DNA of 64,000 bases from an uncultured Pelagibacteraceae bacterium (GTDB lineage: Bacteria; Pseudomonadota; Alphaproteobacteria; Pelagibacterales; Pelagibacteraceae). Location: positions 62,001 through 126,000 of the forward strand of contig CACFVO010000002.1 of NCBI GenBank assembly GCA_902569785.1, given 5' to 3'. Under the pieces are notes generated by a model, which saw nothing but the letters and a program-made list of their open reading frames with translations, was not told where the DNA came from and did no database searches. This document shows positions 24,773-34,639 of this stretch, piece by piece (position 1 is the stretch's first letter; the number at the start of each line of letters is the position of its first letter). Both the position numbers and the translations under genes were made by a program.

Positions 24773-25197
24773 AAAAAATTATTCCTTGTAAAAAAAAACA
24801 ACTTATCGAAATGGTTCTTGATATTCAAAAATATCCTGAATTTGTCCCCTGGTGTATCGAAGGACAGGTGCATAACAAAAATGAAAGCTCAGATTTAATC
24901 ACTTTTAAGGGAGATTTAAAAGTAGGTAAAAGTGTTCTTAACGAAACTTTTTCAAGTCATGTTTCTTATTATAAAGAGAAAGATAAAATTATAGTTACTA
25001 ATCTTGATGGACCACTAAAGCATTTAAAAAATGAGTGGACTTTTAGGGAAATAAATCAAGGTACTCAATTAGATTTTTTTGTCGATTTTGAGTTAAAAAA
25101 TCCTTTTTTAAACTCAATAATGAAAAAATCTTTTCAATTAGGTCTTAATAAAATAGCTAAGGCTTTTGAAGAAAGAGCAATTAAATTATATAAATAA
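24754..25197 (+). CDS. Coq10/RatA-family START-domain protein (ubiquinone-binding)
   Basis: A 147-residue polyketide-cyclase/START-like protein. [26 protein letters not shown] is the family signature and is followed by a beta-rich body and a C-terminal amphipathic helix ([16 protein letters not shown]). Relatives bind ubiquinone and support respiration (Coq10); the gammaproteobacterial name RatA was given for a proposed toxin role. It overlaps the lipA 3' end by 19 bases, a common alphaproteobacterial pairing. Confidence 0.88.
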   Translation: MSSATIKKIIPCKKKQLIEMVLDIQKYPEFVPWCIEGQVHNKNESSDLITFKGDLKVGKSVLNETFSSHVSYYKEKDKIIVTNLDGPLKHLKNEWTFREINQGTQLDFFVDFELKNPFLNSIMKKSFQLGLNKIAKAFEERAIKLYK

Positions 25198-25511
25198 TGA
25201 TAGGTATAACTTTTTTATTACTATCTTTATCTTTTATTTGCATATTATTAGTTTCATACATTCGAAAAATAAGAACAGGAGATACTAATGAAAGTGATTT
25301 AACGTATTGGATGTTCTCTTATGACTTTAAATCGAAAAATAAAGAATGGACTCCTGAAGATAAAGACTTCCTTAAAAGAAAAAGAGAGAGAAATGCATTA
25401 ATTTTTTTACTTTATATAATCGTTTTTTTAATTTTCTTAACTTTTAGCAGTTTTGTAGCTCATTTATTAGATTTCATCGTAGATTTTAGAAGATTTAATT
25501 ATCCAATTTGA
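25197..25511 (+). CDS. Hypothetical two-helix membrane protein
   Basis: 104 residues: a transmembrane helix at about 2-20, a charged central region with a WTPEDKDFLKRKRERN segment, and a second helix at about 68-92. No family recognised. It shares a base with the coq10-like stop (TAATG), so it is translationally coupled to it, and is convergent with pncC. Possibly a conserved SAR11 core protein of unknown role. Confidence 0.65.
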   Translation: MIGITFLLLSLSFICILLVSYIRKIRTGDTNESDLTYWMFSYDFKSKNKEWTPEDKDFLKRKRERNALIFLLYIIVFLIFLTFSSFVAHLLDFIVDFRRFNYPI

Positions 25512-25514
25512 AAA

Positions 25515-25985
25515 TTAAAACTGTTTTAAAATTAATGATAATGATTTATTAACCGTAGCTTTTTGAATGGAAGATCGTCCTTTATTTTTAAATTGAGACT
25601 TACTGATAATTACTTTTTTTCCATTTTTTACACCAATATAAACAAGTCCAATTGGTTTTTGTTTAGTGCCACCTTTAGGTCCAGCAATTCCTGTTATAGA
25701 AACACATATTCTGCTCTTACTAATTTTGTTTAAATTATTAACCATAGACAAACAACATTGCATACTAACTGCACCGTGTTTTTCAATAATTTTCCTAGGA
25801 ACTTTTAAAATATTTGTTTTAGCCTGATTAGAGTATGTAACTAGACCCATAGAGAATATTTTTGAGGCACCACTAGCTGAAGTAATAACACTTGAAAGCA
25901 TTCCACCTGTACATGACTCAACAACAGATATTTTTGATTTTTTTCTTTTAGCTAATTTGATGATTTTGATTATTTTTTTTTTCAT
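25515..25985 (-). CDS. pncC: CinA C-terminal domain protein (nicotinamide-nucleotide amidohydrolase)
   Basis: Stand-alone CinA C-terminal domain, the NMN deamidase of pyridine nucleotide recycling. VVESCTGGMLSSVIT, SNQAKTNIL, HGAVS and SITGIAGPKGGTKQKPIGLVYIG are characteristic. I start at 25985, giving MKKKIIKI; this ATG overlaps the pgpA stop in an ATGA. An upstream in-frame ATG at 26039 would add a Cys-rich segment that lies wholly inside pgpA. The full competence-type CinA N-terminal domain is absent. Confidence 0.9.
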   Translation of the reverse strand: MKKKIIKIIKLAKRKKSKISVVESCTGGMLSSVITSASGASKIFSMGLVTYSNQAKTNILKVPRKIIEKHGAVSMQCCLSMVNNLNKISKSRICVSITGIAGPKGGTKQKPIGLVYIGVKNGKKVIISKSQFKNKGRSSIQKATVNKSLSLILKQF

Positions 25986-26476
25986 GCTCCTAGAACCATG
26001 TATAAGACAAGAACAGCAACAACATATAAACCTGCACACACATCGTCCATTATAACTCCAAAGCTGTTTTTAAAATTTTTATCGTAATAGCTTACAGGAT
26101 AAGGTTTGGTAATATCGAAAATTCTAAATAATATAAACATTATAAAATAGAATGTTAATATTTCATTAGTTTCTTTTGTTGTATCGTGAGCAATTTCATA
26201 AAGGCATATAGGAATAGATTGACCTATGAGTTCATCAACCACTATTTCTTTAGGATCTTTATCATCTAAATCTTTTATAAAAATATTGACTGCATATAGA
26301 GATATACAAAAGATTATTATTAAAGAAATTAAAACAATATTTGGATCAATATTTACTATATGAAATAAGAAATATAAAAATAAGATTGTAGCTAGAGATG
26401 CAATACTTCCTGGTATCTTTTTTATTTTTCCTATTCCAAATAATGTAACAAATAAAAAATTAATTTTTTTAATCAT
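25982..26476 (-). CDS. pgpA: Phosphatidylglycerophosphatase A
   Basis: Membrane phosphatase converting phosphatidylglycerol phosphate to phosphatidylglycerol. GIGKIKKIPGSIAS near the N-terminus, VVDELIGQSIP, FRIFDITKPYPVSYYDKN and GVIMDDVCAGLY are the family blocks, the aspartates forming the metal site. Four hydrophobic helices are seen. It overlaps the ispDF 3' end by 8 bases and pncC by 4, so the three genes form one minus-strand operon. Confidence 0.93.
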   Translation of the reverse strand: MIKKINFLFVTLFGIGKIKKIPGSIASLATILFLYFLFHIVNIDPNIVLISLIIIFCISLYAVNIFIKDLDDKDPKEIVVDELIGQSIPICLYEIAHDTTKETNEILTFYFIMFILFRIFDITKPYPVSYYDKNFKNSFGVIMDDVCAGLYVVAVLVLYMVLGA

Positions 26477-27614
26477 ATTTGATTACCGATGTTATAACTT
26501 CACAGGCAATAGCTTTTTCTTTTCCTATTACACCTAATTTTTCTGTTGTTTTGCCTTTAATATTAATTTGATTTTTTGAAATTTCACAAATTTTAGCAAT
26601 ATTATCAATCATCTTATTTTTGTATTTTTTAATTTTTGGAGTTTGAGTAATAATATTTATATCTATATTATTTACAAAATAGTGATTCATTTTAATTTTT
26701 TTAATAACTTTTTGTAGTAGGATTGTTGATCTTATATTTTTAAATTTCTTACTTTTATCGGAGAACATTTGACCAATATCTCCCATGCTACAAGCGCCAA
26801 GAATAGCATCTGTGATAGAATGTAATACTGGATCACCATCCGAATGACCTAATGTGCCTAAAGGTGATTTAATTTTTAATCCTGCTAAATAAAGTTTTCT
26901 CTTTGGAACAAGTCTATGAACATCAAAACCTATACCAACACTTAGCTTAGATTTATAAATATTTTTTAAATTTTGAAGATCTGCTTGATCTGTAATTTTA
27001 AAATTATCTTTTTCCCCTTTTATAAACTTAACTTTATTAAGATCCATATACAATGAGACATCATCATCTCTATATTTAGATGAATTAGTTTTGTGTAGAT
27101 GATAAATTTCTTTAAGGTTGAAAGCTTGAGGAGTTTGCGTAAGAAATAAATTTTCTCTGTTTTTACCTAAAATATATTCACTTAAACTAGAGTTAATTTT
27201 TTGTTTTACAGCGTCTTGAATATTAATTTTTGGAACAACTGCTATGGCATTTTTCATATTTTTAATTATTGATCCAAATAATTTTATAGAAAAATTAGGT
27301 CTAGCAACATCATGAATTAAAACTTTAGAAATTCCTTTTGAGCTATTTAAATGTTTTAAGGCGTTGAAAGCTGATTGTTGTCTACTTTTTCCTCCTCGTA
27401 TTAGTTTTATATTTTTTAATTTAAGTGATTTGACTCGTTTTAAGTCTTTTTTATTATAGACAAGAACTATCTTTTTTATTTGTTTGAATTTGCGAGCTTT
27501 ATCTACATTAATCTCAACTAATGATTTACCAGCAATTTTTTGATAAGGTTTGCCTATATTAGAACTAAATCTATGGCTATTACCTCCTGCAAGAATGATT
27601 AAAGAAAAACTCAT
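26469..27614 (-). CDS. ispDF: Bifunctional IspD/IspF of the MEP isoprenoid pathway
   Basis: Fused enzyme. The N-terminal half (about 1-215) is the cytidylyltransferase IspD, with IILAGGNSHRF, KPYQKIAGKSLVE, IHDVARP and LTQTPQAF. The C-terminal half (about 222-381) is the cyclodiphosphate synthase IspF, with VGIGFDVHRLVP, LGHSDGDPVLHSITDAILGA and the KGKTTEKLG motif. Such fusions occur in alpha- and epsilonproteobacteria. It is the first gene of ispDF-pgpA-pncC, divergent from ntrY across a 48-base gap. Confidence 0.96.
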   Translation of the reverse strand: MSFSLIILAGGNSHRFSSNIGKPYQKIAGKSLVEINVDKARKFKQIKKIVLVYNKKDLKRVKSLKLKNIKLIRGGKSRQQSAFNALKHLNSSKGISKVLIHDVARPNFSIKLFGSIIKNMKNAIAVVPKINIQDAVKQKINSSLSEYILGKNRENLFLTQTPQAFNLKEIYHLHKTNSSKYRDDDVSLYMDLNKVKFIKGEKDNFKITDQADLQNLKNIYKSKLSVGIGFDVHRLVPKRKLYLAGLKIKSPLGTLGHSDGDPVLHSITDAILGACSMGDIGQMFSDKSKKFKNIRSTILLQKVIKKIKMNHYFVNNIDINIITQTPKIKKYKNKMIDNIAKICEISKNQINIKGKTTEKLGVIGKEKAIACEVITSVIKYD

Positions 27615-27662
27615 TGTATAAATTTATATTATATTTATATAAATAATTAACGTTTATTTGGA

Positions 27663-29444
27663 ATGTTTAAAATTATAAAAAACTTTAATTGGATTATTTT
27701 ATCTTCATTTTTATGTATTTTTATGGGGATTGTTACATTTTTAACCTTTATCAACGCAGGATTTGTCCCGTTAACAGATCAAAATTTACAAGTTTTATTA
27801 ATTATTGATATTATTTTATTATTAGTTTTTTTCTCATTAATTTTTAAAAATTTTTATCGATTTTATTATGCAGGCAAAAGAAACAAAGCTGGCTCTCAAA
27901 CAAATTTAAAGTATATTTCAATTTTTTCTCTTTTCACTCTGATTCCATCTTTAGTAGTTGCTATATTTTCATTATTTCTCTTTAACTTTGGCGTTCAAAA
28001 TTATTTTGATAATCAAATAACTAATGCAGTTAATAATTCTTACGATGTAGCTAAAAATTATTTAGAAGAAAGTAAAGAAAACGTTAAATCAGATGTTATT
28101 TTAATGAGCGTTGGTTTGAACAGAGCGTCAGGTTTTTATTATTCAGACCCAAATAGATTTAAAGCAATTATGAAATCAGAAAAGATTTTAAGAAGAGTAG
28201 ACGATATTTATCTGATTGATAGTTTGGGAAATATATTAATATCAGATGTAAGAGATATTACAGATGAATTTGTTGTACCATCTGACGAAGATTACGATCA
28301 AGTTTTAGAAGGAAAAACAGTTTTTATTACTAATAATTTAGAAAACAAAACAACAGTGATGATTAAATTATCATCCTTAGTAGATACTTATTTATATATT
28401 TCTAGAAATATCGATCCAGAAATTTTAAGATATTTAAATGAAACAGAAGAAGCTGTAAGTTTTTATTATTCAGTCGAAAATAGTCAAACAGGAATAAAAA
28501 TTACCTTTGCAATTATATATATAATTGTTGTCACATTGTTATTATTTTTATCAACTTCTGTTGCTATTACTTTTGCATCAAGATTAACGAAACCTATTGT
28601 TAATTTAATTGGAGCGTCCAAAGCTATAAGCAAAGGAAACCTTGATGTTAAAGTTTCGAACATCGAGTCAGATGATGAATTTAAAATCTTAAATACTAAT
28701 TTCAATTCAATGATTGATAGACTTAAAAGACAACAAGATAAATTACTTGCTAACGAAAGACATGAAGCATGGGAGTCTGTAGCTAGAAAACTTGCTCATG
28801 AGATCAAAAATCCTTTGACACCAATTCAATTATCAATTGATCGTTTGAGAGAAAAATATTCTTCAAAAATAAATAATGATGGCCAAGATTTTGAAAAATA
28901 TCTCGAAACAATTAATAGACAAATTAAAGATATTGAAAATTTAGTAAATGAGTTTTCAAACTTTGCCAGAATGCCGAGACCAATATTTAAAAAGATTAAT
29001 ATTCTTGATGTAATTAACAGATCTGTAAATTTTTCTAAGATGTCATCAAAAAATAAAATAAATGTTAATACATCCAATAAAAAAACAATGATTAATGGAG
29101 ACTCTGAACAACTAAATAGAGTATTTATCAATCTAATTAAAAACTCTGAAGAAACTTTTTTAGATATGATTAAAAAAGACCCTAATTTTAAAGGCAAAAT
29201 TGACATAGAAATTATTAGCAATAATGACTATATAGTGGTTAGATTAAAAGATAATGGCACAGGTATATCAGATACAAAAAAAGTAATGACGCCTTATTTT
29301 ACTACAAAGACAAAAGGGACTGGTTTAGGATTACCTATAGTTGGAAAAATAATTAATGAACATTCTGGAGATTTTTTAATAAAGAATAAGAAAGATGGAA
29401 ATGGAGTTGAAATTGAAATTTCATTTCCAACAATAAATGCATAA
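27663..29444 (+). CDS. ntrY: NtrY-type sensor histidine kinase
   Basis: Membrane sensor kinase of the NtrYX system linked to nitrogen and redox/envelope responses in alphaproteobacteria. It has several N-terminal transmembrane helices (about 8-105), a periplasmic or extracytoplasmic sensor (about 110-270), another helix (about 275-300) and a HAMP domain. The H-box is ARKLAHEIKNPLTP, the N-box LINLIKNSEE, and the G boxes DNGTGIS and GTGLGLPIV. The HAMP runs directly into the H-box helix; the PAS domain of many NtrY proteins is missing, which accounts for 593 instead of about 750 residues. The stop overlaps ntrX by 8 bases. Confidence 0.93.
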   Translation: MFKIIKNFNWIILSSFLCIFMGIVTFLTFINAGFVPLTDQNLQVLLIIDIILLLVFFSLIFKNFYRFYYAGKRNKAGSQTNLKYISIFSLFTLIPSLVVAIFSLFLFNFGVQNYFDNQITNAVNNSYDVAKNYLEESKENVKSDVILMSVGLNRASGFYYSDPNRFKAIMKSEKILRRVDDIYLIDSLGNILISDVRDITDEFVVPSDEDYDQVLEGKTVFITNNLENKTTVMIKLSSLVDTYLYISRNIDPEILRYLNETEEAVSFYYSVENSQTGIKITFAIIYIIVVTLLLFLSTSVAITFASRLTKPIVNLIGASKAISKGNLDVKVSNIESDDEFKILNTNFNSMIDRLKRQQDKLLANERHEAWESVARKLAHEIKNPLTPIQLSIDRLREKYSSKINNDGQDFEKYLETINRQIKDIENLVNEFSNFARMPRPIFKKINILDVINRSVNFSKMSSKNKINVNTSNKKTMINGDSEQLNRVFINLIKNSEETFLDMIKKDPNFKGKIDIEIISNNDYIVVRLKDNGTGISDTKKVMTPYFTTKTKGTGLGLPIVGKIINEHSGDFLIKNKKDGNGVEIEISFPTINA

Positions 29445-30801
29445 AGATATCTTAGTTATCGACGACAATCCTGATATACGCTTTTTGATTTGTAATATTT
29501 TAAAAGAGCAAAATTTCAATGTTCGCTCTGCCGCTAATTATGATCAAGCAGTTTTAGAGATAAATAAGAAATTACCTGATTTAGCAGTTATTGATATAAA
29601 ATTAGACAAAACCGATAAAGATGGGATCGATCTTTTAAAATTAATTATAGGTAAAGATAAATTAACTCCTGTAATTATGATATCAGGACATGCAACAGTT
29701 CAAATAGCTGTAGAAGCAATAAGACTAGGAGCATACGAATTTATTGAAAAACCATTTTCTACAGAAAAAATATTGAATTATGTAAAGAGAGCTCTGGAAG
29801 CAGCATTTTTAAAACAAGAAAAAGATATTATTGAAAATAAACTATTTCATTCTTTTGATTTAGTAGGAAAAAGCCCTGGAATTGTAAAAATTAAAAAAAC
29901 TATTGAAAAATTAGCATCATCAGAAAGTCGAGTTTTAATTTCAGGACCGACTGGATCTGGAAAAGAACTAGTAGCGAGAAAAATACATAAAAACTCTCCC
30001 AGAGCAAAAGAATCTTTTGTGATTTTGAATGCTGCATTACTTAAAGAAAAAACATATGAAAAAGAGTTATTTGGTGAAGAATTTGATGGCAATGTATCTT
30101 TTGGGGCATTAGAGAGAGCAAATAAAGGAACTCTATTAATTGATGAAGTCTCTGAAATTCCATTTGAAACACAAGCTAATATTTTAAGAGTACTAATTGA
30201 TCAGAAATTTAAACGCTTGAATGGATCTCAATATATTAATGTTAACATTAGACTTATTTCATCTACATCAAAAGATTTAAAAGAATTAGTTGAGTCAGGA
30301 AAATTTAGAGAAGATTTATTTCACAGATTAAATGTAGTTCCTATCGGATTAAACTCACTTTCTTCAAGAACTGAGGATATTCCATTGTTAATTGATTATT
30401 TTAAAGAAAAACTTTCTGAAATTAACGGTGTTCCATTGTCAAAAATTGATATTTCGAATGATAACTTATACACATATCATTGGCCTGGAAATGTGAGAGA
30501 ATTAAGAAACTTAGTTGAAAGAGTTACCATATTATCTGCAAATGAAAATAAAGAAAGTATTAACAAATTAATGAATGATGTTTTAGCCTCTTCTTCATCA
30601 GTAGAAAATGATAAGAATGTTTTAGAAAAATCTTTTGCTTCACCATTAAAAGAAGCAAGAGAGCATTTTGAAAAAGAATATTTGATTACACAATTAAAAA
30701 AGAACCATGGAAACATTTCAAAAACAGCAGACTTTATTGGCATGGAAAGATCTGCGCTACATAGAAAGTTAAAATCTCTAGGAATTAAAGGCATAAACTA
30801 A
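29437..30801 (+). CDS. ntrX: NtrX-type response regulator
   Basis: Partner of NtrY. The receiver domain has acidic pocket IDD (9-10) and phosphoacceptor Asp53 in LAVIDIKLD. The AAA+ domain has Walker A GPTGSGKELVA and Walker B GTLLIDEVSEI. A C-terminal Fis-type HTH reads GNISKTADFIGMERSALHRKLKSLG. The GAFTGA loop that contacts sigma-54 is absent: the stretch reads LFGEEFDGNVSFGALERA. The protein should thus act as a DNA-binding regulator without sigma-54 activation, in keeping with SAR11 genomes that lack rpoN (established knowledge, not visible here). Confidence 0.94.
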   Translation: MHKDILVIDDNPDIRFLICNILKEQNFNVRSAANYDQAVLEINKKLPDLAVIDIKLDKTDKDGIDLLKLIIGKDKLTPVIMISGHATVQIAVEAIRLGAYEFIEKPFSTEKILNYVKRALEAAFLKQEKDIIENKLFHSFDLVGKSPGIVKIKKTIEKLASSESRVLISGPTGSGKELVARKIHKNSPRAKESFVILNAALLKEKTYEKELFGEEFDGNVSFGALERANKGTLLIDEVSEIPFETQANILRVLIDQKFKRLNGSQYINVNIRLISSTSKDLKELVESGKFREDLFHRLNVVPIGLNSLSSRTEDIPLLIDYFKEKLSEINGVPLSKIDISNDNLYTYHWPGNVRELRNLVERVTILSANENKESINKLMNDVLASSSSVENDKNVLEKSFASPLKEAREHFEKEYLITQLKKNHGNISKTADFIGMERSALHRKLKSLGIKGIN

Positions 30802-30802
30802 A

Positions 30803-32176
30803 ATGAATATAATTATATGTGGAGCCGGCAAGGTTGGCTTTTCAATTAGTAAACAATTATCAGCACAAGGTCACTCCGTAACTGTTATTGATCAATCTCC
30901 AGAAGATATTAAGAAAATTAACGACAGCCAAGATGTTAAAGGAATAGTTGGGAGGGCAACTCTTCCGACTGTTCTTGAAAACGCAGGTGCTGAAAAAGCA
31001 GATATGGTTATTGCTGTTACTAGAAATGATGAAACAAACATGATTGTTTGTCAGTTAGCTAGTTCATTATTTAATGTCTCAAAAAAGATAGCACGTATTA
31101 GAACTAAAGATTTTTTAGAGGGAAAGTGGGGTAAACTTTACAATAAATCTAATATTCCTATCGATGTAATTATTTCTCCAGAATTGGAAGTAGCAAAATC
31201 ATTATATAGAAGATTAGAAGCACCAGGTGCTTTAGACAATGTTCCTTTCGCTAATGACAAAGTAAAAATGTTAGAAATTTCAATCGAAAAAAACTGTCCA
31301 GTTAAAAATATGCCTTTAAAAGATTTAACAAAAAAATTTCCAGACTTTAAAGCAAATATTTTAGGTGCTGTAAGAAAAGAAAAATTTATATATCTCAAAA
31401 AAGAAGATAAATTATTAGATGGTGACAATGTATATGTCGTTGTGAGTAGCGAACAATTAAATATAATTCTGAAAGCATTTGGCCACGAAGAAAAAACTGC
31501 AAAAAATATTTTAATTATCGGCGGAGGTAATATTGGATTAAATCTAGCTAAAATGTTGGAGTCTAATTTTGAAGATGTAAGAATAAAAATTATAGAGAAA
31601 AATAAAAAAAGAGCAGAAGAAATAGCTAATGAATTGTCATCTTCAATTGTAATTAATGGAGACGCATTAGATGAAGATATTCTTAAAGAAGCAAATTTAG
31701 ATGACTCTGAAACAGTATTAGCATTAACTAATGATGATGAAAATAACATGATGGCTTGCGTATTGGCAGAAAAAAAAGGATTAAAAAAAAGAACTATCGC
31801 TATAGTTAATAAAACAAACTATAGTTTATTACAAGACTCATTAAATATTGATGATCTTGTCGATCCACGAATGACGACTGTTTCAAGAATCATGGAACAT
31901 GTTCATCGTGGAACTATCGGAACAGTTTATTCTCTTCTAGATGGAGAGTATGAGTTTATTGAAGCAAAAATTTTAGAAAAATCTGAATTAGTAAATAAAA
32001 AAATTAGAGACTCTAACTTGCCAGAAGATATTAGAATAGGAGCAATTGTTAGAAAAGATCAAGTCATCATACCAAGATCAAACTTTGTTTTCGAAAAGGA
32101 TGATCTTGTAGTTTTTCTTGCAAAAAGAGAACAATTGAAAGAAGTTGAAAGCATTTTTAGTATTAGTTCTATCTAG
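30803..32176 (+). CDS. trkA: Trk potassium transporter regulatory protein TrkA
   Basis: Cytoplasmic NAD(H)-binding gating subunit of the Trk K+ uptake system. Two tandem RCK units: the first opens IIICGAGKVGFSISKQL with acidic VIDQSPED, and the second (about 232 on) ILIIGGGNIGLNLAKML with IIEKNKKRAEE. Each is followed by a TrkA-C domain. At 457 residues it is the usual double-length form. It follows ntrX by one base; ntrYX-trkAH is a recurrent alphaproteobacterial order. A 203-codon opposite-strand frame here is a shadow. Confidence 0.95.
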   Translation: MNIIICGAGKVGFSISKQLSAQGHSVTVIDQSPEDIKKINDSQDVKGIVGRATLPTVLENAGAEKADMVIAVTRNDETNMIVCQLASSLFNVSKKIARIRTKDFLEGKWGKLYNKSNIPIDVIISPELEVAKSLYRRLEAPGALDNVPFANDKVKMLEISIEKNCPVKNMPLKDLTKKFPDFKANILGAVRKEKFIYLKKEDKLLDGDNVYVVVSSEQLNIILKAFGHEEKTAKNILIIGGGNIGLNLAKMLESNFEDVRIKIIEKNKKRAEEIANELSSSIVINGDALDEDILKEANLDDSETVLALTNDDENNMMACVLAEKKGLKKRTIAIVNKTNYSLLQDSLNIDDLVDPRMTTVSRIMEHVHRGTIGTVYSLLDGEYEFIEAKILEKSELVNKKIRDSNLPEDIRIGAIVRKDQVIIPRSNFVFEKDDLVVFLAKREQLKEVESIFSISSI

Positions 32177-32178
32177 TA

Positions 32179-33591
32179 ATGAATTTTAAAGGAATCAGTT
32201 ATTATTTAAGTTTATTCTGTTTTCCTATAAGTATTTTAGCATTTATAAATATTTTATATTCTTCTTACTTTGATTATTTTTTGAGCATTAACTCATACGT
32301 GACAACACTAATTGTTTCTCTTATAACTGGTTCAGGCCTTTTATTTGTAGGGAAAAAATCAGAAAAAAAAATTAATTTTATAGAACAGCTATTATTAATA
32401 ATCTTAGTTTACATACTTATTTCCTTTTTTATTGCCTTGCCATTTTACTTTAGCAATTATCAAGTGTCTTTTTTAAATTCCTTTTTTGAATCGATTTCAG
32501 GTATCACTGGAACTGGTTTTTCTATTTTTAATAACATAAAATACCTCGATCCAACTTTGATATTATGGCGTTCATCTTCTCAATGGATAGGTGGATTATA
32601 TTTTTTATTTTTTTTACTTCTAATTTTTTCAAACAAACAATTTAGTTATAAAATGAATGACTTAACTTATTCTGGAGATGGAAGAACTAATTCAGAAAGC
32701 AATATCAAAGATCTTTTATCTAAAATTTTTATTTTATATTCAGTATTAAGTTTCATTATTTTTTTGTTATTAAATATTTCAGAAGTTAGAATGTTTAATT
32801 CATTAAACCTTAGTATGAGCTTAATTTCAGCAGGAGGATTTATACCTACAGACTCACTAGACAAAATTATTCGATCAAATCCACAGAAATTAGTATTTAT
32901 ATTCTCTTTACTAATTTCAATGTTAAATTTTTTCTTGATATTAAATATTTTTCAAAAAAAAATTATTATACGCGAGCATAAAGAAGATTTTTATTTACTT
33001 ATTTTGTCATTTTTCTTTATTTTACTTGTATATTTGAATAATTATAGCGGTTTAAATATAATTATAAGTATCTTAAGCAGTTTAAGCAATTCAGGATTAT
33101 CATTAATTGGTTCAGATAATAATTTAAGTTTATACTTTATATTAGTTGCTGTAGTTGGTGGTTCTTTAATATCAAATACATCAGGAATTAAGTTTACTAG
33201 AATTTATATTCTTTTGAAGATTGCTTCTTCAGAGATTATTAAATTAATTAGTCCAAACAGCATAATAAATAAAAATATATTTAATTCTGAAAGAAAAATA
33301 ACGAATGAAAATATAAAAATTTCTTTTTTAATTTTTATCTCATTTTTTATTAGTTTATTTATTCTATCTGGAATTTTAATAGTTGATAGCATTGATTTTG
33401 AAAAATCATTTAAATTATCTATTCTAACCATTACAAACACAACGATCTCTGCGATGTATGGAATAGAGGAGATGGATTTTGCAAATTTACTAACAACTTC
33501 AAAACTAAGTTTGATTATCTTTATGATAATTGGAAAAATTGAGCTAATATCTGTTTTTTTAATTATCAAAAAAATATTTTTTAAAGATTAA
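32179..33591 (+). CDS. trkH: Trk potassium uptake membrane subunit
   Basis: K+ channel-like transporter with about ten transmembrane helices in four M1-P-M2 repeats. Selectivity-filter regions are recognisable: SISGITGTGFSIF, LISAGGFIPTD, SSLSNSGLSLIG and TITNTTISAMYG. The consensus glycine is replaced by Thr in the last repeat (NTTISA). It needs TrkA for gating and partners it in the operon. Two bases separate it from both neighbours. At 470 residues it is normal length. Confidence 0.9.
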   Translation: MNFKGISYYLSLFCFPISILAFINILYSSYFDYFLSINSYVTTLIVSLITGSGLLFVGKKSEKKINFIEQLLLIILVYILISFFIALPFYFSNYQVSFLNSFFESISGITGTGFSIFNNIKYLDPTLILWRSSSQWIGGLYFLFFLLLIFSNKQFSYKMNDLTYSGDGRTNSESNIKDLLSKIFILYSVLSFIIFLLLNISEVRMFNSLNLSMSLISAGGFIPTDSLDKIIRSNPQKLVFIFSLLISMLNFFLILNIFQKKIIIREHKEDFYLLILSFFFILLVYLNNYSGLNIIISILSSLSNSGLSLIGSDNNLSLYFILVAVVGGSLISNTSGIKFTRIYILLKIASSEIIKLISPNSIINKNIFNSERKITNENIKISFLIFISFFISLFILSGILIVDSIDFEKSFKLSILTITNTTISAMYGIEEMDFANLLTTSKLSLIIFMIIGKIELISVFLIIKKIFFKD

Positions 33592-33592
33592 T

Positions 33593-34639
33593 ATGTCTAA
33601 AATAATAATAATAGGCGCTGGTGCCATGGGTTCTGCTTTTGCTTTACCTTGTTTAGACAATAATCATGATGTTAATATTATTGGCACTCATTTAGAAAAT
33701 GAATTTATTGATGATTTAAAAAAAAATAAAAATTTACACCCAGGACTTAATACATATATCCCAGAAGGCATTAAGATCTTTAAATTTGAAAAATTTAGCG
33801 AATTACTTAAATCTAATATTGACTTAATTGTTTTAGGAGTAAGTTCTAAAGGGATTGAATGGGTAGCAGATCAACTAAGTCAAATTTACAAAGCCGATAC
33901 AATGCCTAACTTGCTTCTTTTGACAAAAGGATTGAGTATTCATGAAAATAAATATGAGGTATTAGTTGATAAACTTAAAAGATTATTATCATCCAAAGGT
34001 ATATCAAAAACAAATATCTCAGCTGTTGGAGGACCTTGTCTTGCAAGGGGTTTAGCAAATAAAGTCCACAGTAGCGTTGTAATTGCTAATAAAGAAATTC
34101 AGACTGCTAAGAAAATAGCTGACATGCTTAATACTAATTATTATCATACTTCTTACTCTGACGATATAAACGGCGTTGAAGTTTCAGCTGCGATAAAAAA
34201 TATTTTTTCAATGGCAGTTGGAGCTGCAAAAGGATTATGTAGTAATAATGCCTCAAGTAAAGTCAGAGAAGAAAATTATTTAAATACTGCCTCTGCATTA
34301 ATAAAACAATCAATTCATGAGATGGAGATTTTTGTTGAACACCTTAAAGGCAAAAAAGAAACTGTCAAAGGTTTAGCAGGATTAGGTGATCTTTATGTAA
34401 GTTCGGGTGGAGGTAGAAATGCAAAGATGGGATTCTATTTAGGTGAAGGTTTAATTTTTTCTGAAGCAAAAAAAACTAAAATGGAAAAAATCACTGTTGA
34501 AGGAGCTGATCTAGCTAAAGAAATAGGAAAGAAAGTTAAAGAAGATTTCGATGAAAAAAAATTACCTTTAATGCTTGGCATGATTAACGCAATAGTAGAA
34601 GATAAGAGAATTGATATAAAATGGGAATTATTTAGGTGA
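33593..34639 (+). CDS. gpsA: NAD(P)-dependent glycerol-3-phosphate dehydrogenase (GpsA family)
   Basis: Interconverts sn-glycerol 3-phosphate and dihydroxyacetone phosphate. The Rossmann fingerprint IIGAGAMGSAFA, LLLLTKGLS, AVGGPCLARGLANKV (usually GPS/GPNFA), SAAIKNIFSMAVGAAKGL with the catalytic Lys, and GLAGLGDLYVSSGGGRNAKMG follow the GpsA plan. The stop overlaps glpK by 4 bases and the glycerol ABC genes follow. It may therefore run in the oxidative direction on glycerol-derived G3P, replacing the usual flavoprotein GlpD, besides supplying G3P for lipids. Direction is inferred from context. Confidence 0.9.
   Translation: MSKIIIIGAGAMGSAFALPCLDNNHDVNIIGTHLENEFIDDLKKNKNLHPGLNTYIPEGIKIFKFEKFSELLKSNIDLIVLGVSSKGIEWVADQLSQIYKADTMPNLLLLTKGLSIHENKYEVLVDKLKRLLSSKGISKTNISAVGGPCLARGLANKVHSSVVIANKEIQTAKKIADMLNTNYYHTSYSDDINGVEVSAAIKNIFSMAVGAAKGLCSNNASSKVREENYLNTASALIKQSIHEMEIFVEHLKGKKETVKGLAGLGDLYVSSGGGRNAKMGFYLGEGLIFSEAKKTKMEKITVEGADLAKEIGKKVKEDFDEKKLPLMLGMINAIVEDKRIDIKWELFR

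Noticed and set aside
28826..29221. 131-codon minus-strand frame over ntrY
   Set aside because: Overlaps the kinase catalytic domain; no independent signals.
31138..31749. 203-codon minus-strand frame over trkA
   Set aside because: Antisense to a canonical TrkA; Ser/Phe-rich composition typical of reverse reading of AT-rich genes.
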